Assembly: GCA_018136815.1 (NCBI GenBank)
Contig: CM030931.1
Span: 9,993,072-10,057,071 of the forward strand
Reading direction: 5' to 3'
DNA length: 64,000 nucleotides
From: Isochrysis galbana
Taxonomy: Eukaryota > Haptophyta > Isochrysidales > Isochrysidaceae
Shown: positions 22,200 through 32,274 of the stretch, in pieces
Position numbering within the stretch: position 1 is the stretch's first letter
How the letters are laid out: every line of letters starts with the position of its first letter
The notes under the pieces: model-generated
What the model was told of the DNA's origin: nothing
Database searches by the model: none
What the model saw: the letters and a program-made list of their open reading frames with translations, nothing else
Position numbers and translations under genes: made by a program

Positions 22200-23930
22200 A
22201 GCCCATGCCCTCTCACCCGTCGCCTGCGTCGTGCACGCCCCCCGTCCGCCCGACCCCCGCGCTCTCACCAACGCCCTCGGCGATCCCCTGCCCGTACGTT
22301 TCTACGAGCATCTCGCCCGCCTTTGGGTTGAACACCACCACCCGAACCCCCCCTCCAACCCCTCCGCCCATGCCGCCGACGGCCCCGCTCACGCCGACTT
22401 CTTCGGCTCTACCGCCGACGACCTCCTCGACCTATACCTCCAAGACCTCCCACCTCGCCCTGCAGGGCCCGCCCAGCCCGAGTCCGCCCCCTCTCTTCCC
22501 CCCCCCCCCTCTGCTCCACCGCCTCCGTCTCCGCCCGTCCCGCTAGCTCCCTCGCCGTCGCCGCCGATGTCCTCGAGCTTTCCGTCTCACGATCCGCCCT
22601 CGCCCCCACCACGGCCCGCTCGTCCCCGCCCTCCCTCTTCACTTTCCAGCTCGACGGCGGCGCCAACACCAACATTCTCTCCGACCCGGCCGCCTCCGCC
22701 CTCTGCCTCCACTCGCCCACCTCCGGCGTCATCGCCGGCATCTCCGGATCTCCGGCGGCCTCCCTTTCGTCTCCGAGGCCACCGCCCACGTCTCCTTCGG
22801 CGGCCCGTCCGCCCCGCTCCACCTCCTCGGTTTCCTCTGCGCCTCCGGGGGCCCCAACATCATCTCCGAGTCCGTACTCATCGACTCCCTCGGCGTCGAA
22901 ATTCGCAAGAAGCCCTCTCCCCTCCCCTCCGACATCCTCTTCCCCGGCGGTCACTCCCTCCCGCTCCGCCGGGCGAACGGCCTCTTCTACGTCTCCGTTA
23001 CCTTCCACCCCCCCCGTCGGCCGCCGCCGCCTCCCTCCTCAACGCCAACGACAAAGCGCTCCTTTGGGCCGCCCGGCTCGGTCTCGACTCCACCGCCCTT
23101 GCCGCCACCTCCCGAGCCGTCCAGGGCATGTCGCTCGACTCCCTCTCGCCCGCCCAGCGGGCCGCCGTCGACTCCAGCGTCCCGCGCGCCATCTCGCAGG
23201 CCAGGCACGCCCCCGTCCGCAGCACCCCCGTCCGCCACCTTTCCACGAAGCCCGCCGCCCTCTTCATCTGCGACGGCTTCGGCCCCCACTCCGCGCCCTC
23301 CCCCACCGATGGCGCCACGTACCATTTCGAAGCCGTCGACGAGTTCACCTCCTTCGCCTTCCTCTCGCCCGGTCGCTCGCACACCGTCGACGACTGGCTT
23401 GTCTTCCTTCGCCGCGTCGCCCTCGAAGCTCGCGCGCATGGTCACCAGCCTCTCCGCCTCCGTTTCGATCGCGCTCCCGAGCTCGCCAACACCGATTTCC
23501 GCCGACGCGTCGAGTCCGAACTTGGCCTCCTCGTGCAGCTCACCTCCCGCGAACACCACCAAGGCGTCGGTCGAGCCGAACGCCACCACGACGTAATCAC
23601 CCGCGCCGCCGAAGCTATGCTCCAGCGCGCCCAGCTCACAAGGCAGACACAATGTGGGAGCATGCTCTGCAGAACACCTCACCGCACTTCACCTCAAGAT
23701 AATGGCCAGGGTGTTGGTTCACGCGGGCAAGTGCCGTTACCCTTTTTGGTTCGGACGTTTTCCGGACACCTCGTCTTGCTGTACGAACACCCATGGGGGG
23801 CAAGTGCTTCCTCTTCCTGTCGCGCTCATGCGCTGCGAGCATTGGGATATTCAGCCCCACATCAGCGTCGACGTCGCACACGTCGCTCTCATGGTCACTT
23901 TCACCATGATCCTAAGACAGCGCATTGAGG
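22200..23930 (+). mobile_element. Decayed Ty1/copia-type retrotransposon (protease, pre-integrase, integrase)
   Basis: Plus-strand pieces in successive frames give copia-order domains. First is a gag-like proline-rich part. Next is an aspartic-protease start with FQLDGGANTNILSD (about 22640-22683), where DGGA stands in the D-S/T-G-A position. Next is a GAG-pre-integrase segment (LLNANDKALLWAARLG, about 23035). Last is an integrase core with FICDGFGPHS, RFDRAPELAN and HHQGVGRAERHH at the usual DDE spacing. Reading frames break at a 12-C run (22498-22509), at a tandem 8-bp duplication of ATCTCCGG (22740-22755), at an 8-C run (23008-23015) and again after about 23640. No reverse transcriptase, RNase H or long terminal repeats were found, so the element is truncated. 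It is a host transposon, not a virus of people, animals or crops. Confidence 0.75.
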
Positions 23931-23984
23931 AGGGGGGGGGGGGGAGCGCGGGAGCGCTCAGCTCTCGCACCGATGGCACACCCT

Positions 23985-24390
23985 TCATCCGCTCCTTACG
24001 GCCCCCCTCACAAAGGCTGGGCGCAGCCATACCTGCATCTGAACATCGGAGATGCGAAGCCACACCGGTGCCCTCGTCGCAGTCGTGCCCTCCCCACCCC
24101 CACCCTCAAAGAGCACTTGCACCATGTGCGGGCCATGGAGGGTGCCCTTGCCCAGCATCGTAACCACGCCCTTGCCGAGGGAGTTGTGCAACACCCTCGA
24201 GCCCTGCTCGTAGATGTTGTCGGCCGTGGACATGACGGCATCCGGGTTCTCCCCGACGTCCTCCTCATCGTCGAGCTCATCGTCGTCGGCCCTCGCACCC
24301 TCGCCCTCGCCCTCTGTCCCAGCCGCCCTTCCAGCGTCCGCATCAACGTCATCTTCTTGGGCCCCATTGCTGCTTGCGCGCGATGCTGTC
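23985..24390 (-). CDS. Hypothetical acidic protein with a basic-turn C-terminal module
   Basis: Minus-strand frame ending at 23985. Its first part is an acidic linker rich in Asp, Glu, Ala and Gly. It is followed by RVLHNSLGKGVVTML and PVWLRISDVQMQVWL, which look like a small beta-barrel of the kind that ends in 'G.RV.H..LG.G.V'. The frame is open upstream to 24668 but changes to Arg/Pro-rich sequence, so the true 5' end or an intron lies near 24390. It directly follows the retroelement on the opposite strand and may be transposon-related. The function is unknown. Confidence 0.35.
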
Positions 24391-24601
24391 AGCCGCTTGG
24401 AATAGCGCGAACCTGCGTGGCGAGGGGAAGGGAGCCTGGTGAGTGGCCATGCTTCCGCGCGCGTCGCACCACAAATGGGGCTAGCAGCGCAGCCAGGCTG
24501 CTCACCCGGGGCCATCGCACGCCCCCTGCCCCCTGCCTCCTGCCTCGCTGTCCCCCCCTGCCGCACGGGGCGGCACGGCGGCTCGCGCCCCCAAATATGT
24601 A

Positions 24602-25203
24602 CTACCTCCGTTCCAAAACTGAAATGCCTCGCACGCTTTGTGTTGAATGGAAGGGCCACAAACTTCAACTAGGGGCTCCATCAAAGGTATGGTGTTGGGG
24701 AGGGTACATTGGGGCTTAACATAAGAGCGCTTGTAAGGTCATTAGTATGCGGCTATGCCTAGTGCCAATGCGACAAGCATACGCACTCTATTCACTGTCA
24801 GAACGAACGCTCCGTGCGGCAAATCATACACTCATTCCCACCATCTACCTCCACAATCTTTGCCAACACCCAGCGCTTGGTGTCAAACAAATGCCTGCGG
24901 CAAGGTGATGTTATAAGCGTGTTCATGGAGCACTCTCTCGAACCAACTCCTTTGCCTCCTCAGGGCCAGAGGGCAAAAGCGCGGCAGCCAGCCACCCGCG
25001 CCGGTTCGCGCCGCGCGCAACTTTTCGCACCTTTATGAAATGAAAACTCATCATTTCTTTTGTTTTCGTCATGCTGTCTTCTCTTCCATCGCATCTGGCA
25101 TACGCCCCAATGTACCCGCAAAATGTCTCGATCATTCGAATCTCATTTTGTAACCCCCTCTAAGAGACATTTCCCTGGATCCTGAGTTTTGGAACGGAGG
25201 TAG
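24602..25203. mobile_element. Stowaway-like Tc1/mariner-type element (602 bp)
   Basis: The ends are perfect inverted repeats, CTACCTCCGTTCCAAAACT and its complement, each flanked by TA (24600-24601 and 25204-25205) as the expected target-site duplication. The terminal sequence closely resembles the Stowaway MITE consensus CTCCCTCCGTTCCAAAA. Subterminal similarity also exists: GGGTACATTGGGGC occurs about 85-100 bp in from both ends in inverted orientation. The interior has no transposase frame; short minus-strand frames (24923-25135) are unrecognised. Confidence 0.85.
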
Positions 25204-25205
25204 TA

Positions 25206-26384
25206 GTAAATATGTAAAAATATGTATTCGCCGAAAGCCCACCCAAATATGTAGAAAAATAAGTACATATTTTCGCTCAGGCCTAAAGGCCAGCGAGGCG
25301 AGCGAGGGAGAGGCAGGGACAGACGACAAAGGCAAAGGTTACTTGATGCCTAGCGCAGAGCTCTTATCCCTGGCCGCAAGGCTAGATATCGAACACCAAG
25401 TCAAAGCAACGCCTAAAAACCACCCGGAGACAAGCAGCTAAGTACACAATCATGCGCAACCGCGAGGCGACCCCGAGAGAGGAATTGGCCCTACGGCGCA
25501 CATGAAGCACGCAGAACCACGAGACACTCTAGCGGCTAGCGGTCGGAACCATACCGATGACACGCTTCGAAAGGCCTGCCCGGAACACGAACACGCATCC
25601 GAAACCGGGCCCGTGGTAGTGTACCAGGGCCGCAACCCCAACACCGAACAAAAAGGAAAGAGGGGGTGAAGGCGAGGATATGGGGCGACGGCTGACGGGA
25701 GAGAAGGGCGATGATGACAGGCAAGGATAGATTATGCCTGACATCAGCCTGACTAGCGATCGGTGTAGGTGTGTAGCCCTGAATCTTCAGATTTTTTTTC
25801 TGCCAACCTCAAGCGGCACTTCAAGTGGGGGTGTAGAATAGTGGGTGCAGAGCCGCGTGTGCGGTAAGAATAATACTACTATACAGTTTTTACTAATTAG
25901 TATCATTATTATCTCCATTATTTCACAGTTCACCCCATCAATATCATTACATTACGATTACATTGATAGCTAATGTGGGCGGACTTGGAGGTTAGAAGAT
26001 GACTTGTTGAGCCGCCAGCAACCCCTTGGCAACCCCCTCGCGCCACGGCGTTTCATCTTACTTGGACTTGGAGGTCATCGGGGAGAGCCAATCGCAGGTT
26101 CCGAGCGGTGCACCTGCAAGCCATAGGGTCTAGACTTTGAGGTTGAGGCTTGATAGCATGGCCACTTATCCTGTGGGACGACTCGGTCGCGAACGTCCGA
26201 ATTGGTGATGGCTACTCACGGCGCATGCAATCATTGAGTCGAACCGTGCCTGACATGTCTTCAACAGGCGTCAGGAGCGCGGCAGAGCGCGATATACACT
26301 ACCACCCCATCCTGCATCAACCCTAACCCACTCTCGCCGAGCCTTGACGGGACGAACCGGTCTTCGGTCTTTCACTGGTGCAGC
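25206..26384. repeat. Dispersed repeat fragments, no gene
   Basis: About 25600-25700 matches, in part and inverted, 63060-63200 and 34660-34740 (CGGGCCCG/GGTAG words, an AACACCGAACAAAAAGG stretch, a conserved pyrimidine block). About 25775-25800 (TGAATCTTCAGA plus a T run) recurs at 35768-35790. About 25830-25870 carries the GTGTAGAA...GCGTGTGCGGTAAGAAT tail of the CCCCCTAGTA family. The rest up to the F-box gene is unremarkable. Confidence 0.55.
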
Positions 26385-26882
26385 TCATCCCTGGACAGCA
26401 TCGAGACCATCTTCATCTAAGCTCATCTCTAGATACTGCTCGAAATGTTTAGTGAGTGCAGGCACGTCCAGACAGAGTCCAGTGCACCCGCTCAAGTCCA
26501 AGTCGTCTAGATGGACTGCCTGTGTCAGTGCGGCAACACCTTCGGATGTCACCAATGGTAAGCAGCAAATGTTAAGGCGACGTAGACTGCGGCAGCCATG
26601 GAGAACAGCAAGGCCACGATCACTGATTCTTCTGCACCCGTACAGATTGAGCTCGCAGAGCTGTGGCCTAAGTTTCACTATGGCCTGCAACGCATCGTCT
26701 GTCAACATTGTACAGACCCCACTCAAGTCCAGTCTCCTCTCCTCCGCAAAATACGCCCGGGTGCCCTCTTGCCAAGCCCTACAGACGCCAGCTACGCTGA
26801 GCTGCGAGGGCAGAGGCAGCAACCGTAGTATGCTCCCAAAGGCATCTCCCGGCAACGCGGAAGTCGGCGCGTCCTCGTCCAT
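26385..26882 (-). CDS. F-box protein with leucine-rich repeats
   Basis: Single-exon 165-residue protein with an ATG at 26882. Residues about 9-45 form an F-box (GDAFGSILRLLPLPSQLSVA then VCRAWQEG), the helix pair that docks on SKP1 in SCF ubiquitin ligases. Cysteine-type leucine-rich repeats follow: ELNLYGCRRISDRGLAVL, RRLNICCLPLVTSEGVAAL and DLDLSGCTGLCLDV. The protein is short for the FBXL/AMN1 class, with only about four repeats. It may be a small substrate adaptor or a truncated member. It ends at 26385 in a frame intact from the start. Confidence 0.8.
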   Translation of the reverse strand: MDEDAPTSALPGDAFGSILRLLPLPSQLSVAGVCRAWQEGTRAYFAEERRLDLSGVCTMLTDDALQAIVKLRPQLCELNLYGCRRISDRGLAVLHGCRSLRRLNICCLPLVTSEGVAALTQAVHLDDLDLSGCTGLCLDVPALTKHFEQYLEMSLDEDGLDAVQG

Positions 26883-27011
26883 CGCTCGTCGCTTGCTTGG
26901 TCAATGGATTCCTTTCCTACGTAGGAGTACTCTAACAGCATTTTCACATATTTACCACTACTCTTTAGGAGTCTCTAAACTAGTAACCAGTAACGTAGCT
27001 TAGCAATAAAT

Positions 27012-27057
<46 letters not shown>
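27012..27057 (+). repeat. (CAG)n microsatellite, about 15 units
   Basis: An uninterrupted AGC/CAG run sits in an otherwise AT-richer intergenic stretch. It lies just beyond the 5' end of the F-box gene at 26882, about 130 nt upstream of its ATG. Confidence 0.95.
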
Positions 27058-27164
27058 CAATAATAAATCCGCTACTGCCACTAGCCTGGTACACACCCTA
27101 CAAATCGCAGCGTTGTCGAAACGAGGCGGACCTCGTACGTAGAGGGCTCGCCGTAGTTGTAGGG

Positions 27165-27540
27165 CGGTCAAAGGTCAAACAGCAAACAGTTTTTTATAAG
27201 GGGTGAAAAAATGACCATCTCAGAATTGAGGAAATTTGAGGATTTCTTTCGGGAGAAAGTTCCCAATACACCTAACTAGCACATATCCGGGGCCCATTTG
27301 GACCCGGAACCCCCCCTTGGCCCTTGGGCCCCCACAACGTACAAAACGTAATCAAAAACTGCTGACAAAAGACGCTAAAATCGCAAAAGCTTAAAAAGCC
27401 CAACTTCGAACCGATGCCGGGCGCGCTGCGTGACCGTTTTCGACGATCCATCCGGATGGGGGACCCCACCAGATACCAAATACACAGGACCCACCTGGAT
27501 GGTCACGCCAATCGGGCAGGCCGCGCGCCGAACCCCTCCG
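27165..27540. repeat. Dispersed repeat fragment (GGGCGGTCAAA family)
   Basis: GGGCGGTCAAA followed by an A/T stretch with GGGGTGAAAA resembles 45875-45940 (GGGCGGTCAAACAGGGC then GGGTGAAAA) and more loosely 12330-12360. No gene is supported. Confidence 0.5.
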
Positions 27541-27544
27541 TCTT

Positions 27545-27715
27545 CGCCTCCGCCCATGACGCCGCCCTCGCCGCCGCCGTCTCTTCCACCGTCTCCTCCA
27601 CCATCTCCGCCTCCTCCCTCGCCCCCACCTCCTCCGTCTCCGCCTCCGCCCTCGCCGCCACCACCGTCGAGGCCGCCGCCGTCTCCTCCTCCACCGTCTC
27701 CGCCACCCTGGGCAA
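27545..27715 (+). repeat. Short PPSPPP-coding minisatellite
   Basis: A 170-bp stretch of CCGCCGTCTCC-like words encodes PPSPPPPSPPPP in one plus frame. It is the same type of sequence as the minus strand of the 14-16 kb minisatellite, in a much smaller array. The flanks show no leader or domain. Confidence 0.8.
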
Positions 27716-27719
27716 AGGA

Positions 27720-28075
27720 GGCTGGGTCTGTCTAGGGCCCAAGCCCCAAGCCTTCCCTGCCTCTCCCTCACTGCTGGAGCTCCCGAGCTGCTAAGCCCCC
27801 CACTCTGCACCTCTCCGCCTGTCGACCAGGGGGGGGAGGAGGGGTTAGAGCAATGGCAATGAGCTGGCTACGACGGGCCAGGGCGAGCGAACCAGGCGAG
27901 CCCGTGCGGGAGGGAGGGTCAGCAGGGCAGTCGCGGCTCATGGCAAGACATAGGGCATGCCATGAGGATGGGTGGTTCCTTCCCCACAGCAGGGGAGGAG
28001 TGAAGAGAGGGGGGGGGGAGGCTCGTGTCACCCGATGGATGAACCAAGTAGTAGTATCAACTTAACTAATGAGGA
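27720..28075 (+). repeat. GC-rich dispersed repeat, copy A
   Basis: Matches 54480-54800 on the same strand and 45975-46440 inverted. Shared words include CTGTCGACCAGGGGGG, GGGCATGCCATGAGGATGGG (CAGGCATGCCAGGAGGATGG in the 54-kb copy) and CAGGGGAGGAGTG. The end, GATGAACCAAGTAG..AACTTAACTAA, is a degenerate form of the AACTAAGT/ACTTAGTT palindrome found in the other copies. Confidence 0.8.
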
Positions 28076-28123
28076 GTGTAAGGGAAGAGGGAAGGTGAAG
28101 CGAGAGGACTTGGGGTTATACCG

Positions 28124-28186
28124 ACCGATTGTCGATTGTCAAGATGCCTCTAGCGCAGCTAGCAATCAATCGACAATCGAGTATCG
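28124..28186. repeat. Inverted repeat with 13-bp arms
   Basis: CGATTGTCGATTG and CAATCGACAATCG face each other across about 30 nt and would fold into a hairpin. It stands alone between repeats and is not next to a supported gene start. Confidence 0.75.
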
Positions 28187-28776
28187 GAGGCAGAGCAATC
28201 AGCGAACGGCGACCGATGCGGACAGACGAGGCCATAACACCAAGTCACGCTCCACAAGATCTACTGAAAATTCACGTAAACTAAGTTAAAACTCATCACA
28301 TTTCCAACCACTAAAGCATATCCTCGCAATTCCGACGAAGAAAGAGTTCCAATCGCTCATGATTAGCCATTGGTGTAGCGTTCTCGTTTCTACCTGAGCC
28401 CAACGTTAGCTGGCCCCTGTCCATTCGCTAGACGAAGACTCGGAAGTCCGACGCGCCACGGCCGATCGCTGCGTGGGACGGCCTTGGTGACACTGTGTAA
28501 AATGAGCGGACATGCGAATGTAGAGAGGGGAGGACACTGCGCCAACGAAACGCTAGGGCCCATGTAGGAGTGGTTAGGAGGTATGATGGTGAGCTAGTAC
28601 TGAGAGGCATAGCTTAATTGGATGAAGCCGTCATGACTATTTGTGGTCTTTGTCTGTGCTCCCCGATGAGCAGTCTAAAGCTGACGATCAGTTGCCTCTA
28701 GGGAACGTCGAGAATGGGCGGCCTTGTCGCCCGAAGCACCACCCTCCCCGCCTTGAACTTGGGGGTGCGACTTTCA

Positions 28777-29829
28777 TTACTCGGTAGAGAAGGAGCGTTT
28801 TCTTTGAGGTTGCGTCTTGACCTTCTCCTCAAGCAACACCTTCAGGCCGCTTAATCTTTCGATAGCAAGACGCTGTTCGCTCAGCCGGTCCCGAAGGCGT
28901 GACGATAGCTCGAGGAAGGCGAGCTCCCGCTCCATTGCTTGGATGCGGTCCTCGCGAGAGACAGGAGATGTACCACGCCACTGTTCAGCACGAGTTTCCG
29001 CTTTCGTGAGCGTCTCCTCCAAGTGGCGCACACGTGAGCGATGGCACTGCATCCTTTGCTTCAAGTCTTCAATCTCGACTAAGAGCACTTCACGGTTTGA
29101 AAGCTCTAAGAGCAGCCTCTCTTGATTCTCCAGTCTTGCGGTGAGCTCTTCAGACTGAGCCTGCCTCTCCCCACCCTGTGCGAAGGCCTGGACCGCCGAT
29201 TCGAGAATAGAAATGAATGCCCTGCGCGCCTCTTGACTCGGCCTTGCGCGCAAGGGCATGTGCTCACGCCAAATTCCATCAAAAGCAATTTCGCGCCACC
29301 GCTGCCTCCGACGCTCTGAGTCTTCCGCTTCCTCCTCCTCGGCCTCGCGACGGTTCCCTGTCCTTCGGAATGTCGCATCGCCGTCGGGAGCAGCATGACG
29401 AGCTCTGTTCGCCGCACGATCCTTCACATCTTCCCAGGAGCGAGAGGCACGAGCGCGAGCCTTCCGTCGCATCTCTGCGGCGTCCCACTCACGCCGCTTT
29501 TGCGGGTCTGTCAGCGCACTCAAAGCATCAGTGAGTCGGCGAAACTCAATCGCCGATCCGCCAACGTCAGGATGAACCTCACGCGCCCGACGCCGATACG
29601 CGCGTCTAATCTCAGCAATCGATGCAGTCCTCGGCACGTCAAGCACTTCATATGGATCCAGCGAATCCTGACTCTCACCCGCATCAGCCGCCAGCATCGC
29701 CACGCGGTAAGCTCCAGCGCGGCTGGCCACCCCGACTGCGAATCTTTCAGCGATGAAAAGATGCTGACGCCCAGTCGCACGCCAAGCGGTGGTGGCCAAC
29801 ATCAACTGGACGACGGCCACCACCGACAT
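28777..29829 (-). CDS. J-domain (DnaJ-like) protein with signal-like leader
   Basis: Predicted 350 residues. I chose the ATG at 29829; the open frame upstream begins only at a GTG. The leader MSVVAVVQLMLATTAWRATG is hydrophobic then Arg-rich, as in secretory or bipartite plastid presequences, and is followed by an Arg/Ala-rich stretch. The J domain occupies about residues 59-121, with the HPD motif at about 86-88 (AREVHPDVGGS); J domains stimulate Hsp70 ATPase. The rest is basic and charged, then coiled-coil with long heptads (about 215-340). No zinc-finger or C-terminal DnaJ domains are present, so it is a class C-type J protein. Its location, plastid or endomembrane, is inference. Confidence 0.8.
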   Translation of the reverse strand: MSVVAVVQLMLATTAWRATGRQHLFIAERFAVGVASRAGAYRVAMLAADAGESQDSLDPYEVLDVPRTASIAEIRRAYRRRAREVHPDVGGSAIEFRRLTDALSALTDPQKRREWDAAEMRRKARARASRSWEDVKDRAANRARHAAPDGDATFRRTGNRREAEEEEAEDSERRRQRWREIAFDGIWREHMPLRARPSQEARRAFISILESAVQAFAQGGERQAQSEELTARLENQERLLLELSNREVLLVEIEDLKQRMQCHRSRVRHLEETLTKAETRAEQWRGTSPVSREDRIQAMERELAFLELSSRLRDRLSEQRLAIERLSGLKVLLEEKVKTQPQRKRSFSTE

Positions 29830-29950
29830 GAGCTGAGGCTCGCCGAGGCCTCGGGCAGCCTGCTGTCGATGCGATTCACGATTCACGACGGCCGAGCACC
29901 GTCTGAAAACCTCGATACTCCTTCTCTAGACAGGCGCGCACTCCATACTC

Positions 29951-30394
29951 CACTAAGTGTACTAAGTATGTAGGAGCGAGCAAGTCTACATTTACATGTT
30001 CTCACCGGGGGGCTTCCTTTGGACCATCCATGTGGTATCATAGACTATAGACTCCCACCTCGAGCGCGTGTGACAGGAAGAAGAAAATAAGAAGAATGAT
30101 GATGATGATGATGATGATGATACTGAATATTATTAGTGCCGCTACTACTACTGCCACTGGCCATGCACCATGCACCAACACGCCAAGCCATAACACACAT
30201 GACCGCATGCATTATAATCCAAGACACACAAAACTATGAACCTAGTTGTGAGTGGTGAACCGAGGAGGGAGAGCCCGTGAAGTTGTGGGTCTCTGATGCT
30301 TATGCTTGTGCTTGGGCGCTTGGGCAGTGTGCAGTGTGGCATGTGGGGAGAGAAGGAGGGGGCGAGAAGTGCGCAGTGGAGGAAAAGCGCGCCC
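29951..30394. other. Intergenic with a (GAT)n microsatellite
   Basis: A run of nine or so GAT units lies at about 30096-30121. The rest shows no supported frame. Confidence 0.6.
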
Positions 30395-30485
30395 ACTGGG
30401 AGTCGAATTCGAGCCCAGAGTGCAAAAGGAAAAGGATGAAAGAGATGAGAGATGGTGGGATGAACCACTACGCCACGCGCCAAGC
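30395..30485 (-). repeat. tRNA-like/SINE-head sequence
   Basis: On the minus strand TGGCGTAGTGG (30475-30465) is an excellent RNA polymerase III A box, and GAATTCGACTCC (30410-30399) fits a B box about 65 nt further on. The intervening sequence is pyrimidine-rich and does not fold as a tRNA, and the acceptor arms do not pair, so this is more likely the promoter head of a tRNA-derived SINE than a functional tRNA. It lies directly beside the 29-nt tail motif at 30510. Confidence 0.45.
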
Positions 30486-30509
30486 GAGAGTTTACGTTTA
30501 CGTGAGCTG

Positions 30510-30538
30510 AAGTCGCGTTCCGTCAAAAGAGGGCCAGG
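30510..30538 (-). other. Recurrent 29-nt 3' tail motif, copy 2
   Basis: Identical to copy 1 at 17847. It lies about 120 nt beyond the stop codon (30662) of the minus-strand frame at 30662-31150, with a T-rich stretch between on the plus strand. Confidence 0.85.
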
Positions 30539-30661
30539 TTATATTTTTTTTCACCCAGATGTGCATGTTTTCTTTTTCAACCACAACCAGTCTCCATTGT
30601 ATTATTTGAGTACAACGCTAATTAAGGAAGCTAACACCTAAAACACACAGCAACCCCAAAG

Positions 30662-31262
30662 CTACTGAGTTTTCATCCTTTTCGTCTTTTTCTCGCACAC
30701 CTCCTCCTCGATCTTATTCTCGATGTCGTTCTTCTGGCAGGCGACGATGTCGCTCGGCTGATCTTGGGTGGCGAGATCCATGATGCGTGCGAGGACGGCC
30801 TCCTTGTTCTGCATGTAGAGTTTGCCAGCTGCTCGGCGCACTTGCACCATGGGATCCGCTTCAGCGTACGCGACCGCCGTGATGTATTCCATGCAGAGAT
30901 ACGCGACGGCGGCTTGCTCTCCAATGTATCTGGTCTTTGGGATTGGGATCTTGTCGTACTCGTCAGAGTAGTCGCCGACGAGCATGAGGGTTGCCTTGCA
31001 CCAACGGCCCATGTATGGCTTGATCAGTGCCCACATCGACGGGTAGCGTTCCTTGGCCAGGTCCACGCGGAAGTCTCCACACCCACGGCCCATGCCAGAG
31101 GCTGTGACGAGCAGCATCGCCAGGATGGCGCCGCTCATGCCCTCCTCCATGTGTTCGCAGAACTTGAAGGCTGGGGCGCGGATCTCCTCGTAGGTGCGGT
31201 GACCGAGTCGCTTGGCGATGAAGACAAAGTACTAGCCCATGTCGAAGGAGCGAGGCTTGTGG
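30662..31262 (-). pseudogene. Unrecognised gene interrupted by a stop codon
   Basis: The minus-strand frame from 31150 to 30662 encodes 162 residues of clearly protein-like composition. Examples are RCGDFRV-like polar stretches, YMGRWCKATLMLVGDYSDEY, IGEQAAVAYLCMEYITAVAY and a Lys/Glu-rich end. The same frame continues upstream with YFVFIAKRLGHRTYEEIRAP, but a TAG (31234-31232) interrupts it just after SFDMG. Above that the sequence soon meets the GC-rich satellite. I know no family for it. The stop and the satellite make a 5'-truncated pseudogene likely. A second, worse copy lies at 18058-18240, and both have the 29-nt tail. Confidence 0.6.
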
Positions 31263-31329
31263 AGGAGGAGGGGAAGAGGAGAGCGAGGTGTGGAAAGATG
31301 CCTGGGAGGAAGAAGACTCTCTGGGAGTT

Positions 31330-31620
31330 CCAGATGCGTGCACGCCGTGCGCATAATGAGTGGCAATCACATGCGCGGGCCGGAAAGTTTCGTCAAGCGC
31401 ACGCCGTGCGAGTCCCCCCCCCGCGGGACTCCGTGCGTGCGCATGGAAGTTTCCACACGCCGTCACCGATGCGCATAACAGGGTTTCGGTATGCGCATGA
31501 TGAGATATCGGGCCCCCCGCGGGGACGCCGTGCGTGCGCATGGAAGTTTCCACACGCCGTCCCCGAGGAGCAGAGAAGATGATGAGATGTCTATCGGCCC
31601 CCCCGCGGGGACGCCGTGGA
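31330..31620. repeat. GC-rich satellite, related to 12.9-13.3 kb
   Basis: Three to four copies of a unit share CACGCCGTGCG, CCCCGCGGG and CCGTGCGTGCGCATGGAAG, with a GTTTCCACACGCCGTC spacer. The core is that of the array at 12875-13330 but the spacers differ. Confidence 0.75.
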
Positions 31621-31639
31621 GGTGAGACCAAAAAAAAAT

Positions 31640-32270
31640 CTTCTTGAAAATCTCCGCTACATGTCCCTACTACCCAAACCTAACCCCTGTCAACCCCCTT
31701 CCACTTCCCCAGTTCTCTCTTTAGCGGAGAAGCTGGTTCCGGGGAGGCCGCGCGCGCTGCTTCGGCCAGGAGTCGGAGAGAAGGGGGCGGGAGACTATGG
31801 CTATGGCTTCTCCTTTGCTTGAGGAGAGACTAAAAAGCACCCTGTATCCTGTATACTTTCACGTTTTCTTCACTTCTCTACACTTTTTCCCGACTGAATT
31901 ACTGATATTTCTACACCCTTCTTCTCCTGTTTTTTCTTTCTTCTTCTTCTTTTACTTCTTAGAACTCGCGGGTGCGACACACTAGCCACTACGTGGGACA
32001 TTCTTCACACACCTAAGACAAAACACCATCAGAACAAAGTTCAGGAAATGAATGATGCGCATTCTCTCATCAACTCGCTGTGAGAGAGGCGAAAGCGCAA
32101 ATAGACGTCAGTGGTTGACTAGTGTGACGCACTATACATCACACTATATGGCGCGGCTCTCTTGCGGTGTCCCCCTGCACTCGGCATTGTTGTTAGCACG
32201 CGATCTCCTTGAAATTATGGAACAGCCAGAGGGTAACGCTTGATGTCAAGATTGGACTCACATCCACCAC
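31640..32270. other. Intergenic, likely 3' flank of the zuotin-like gene
   Basis: AT-richer sequence with a TTCTTCTTCTT stretch near 31935-31960. No supported frame, RNA gene or repeat-family copy is seen. Confidence 0.5.
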
Positions 32271-32274
32271 GGCC

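Noticed and set aside
22200-23930. An integrated animal or plant virus
   Set aside because: Domain order and motifs are those of a Ty1/copia retrotransposon, and the copy is broken in several places.
30395-30485. A functional tRNA gene
   Set aside because: The boxes are present but the acceptor and T arms do not pair properly; treated as SINE-like.
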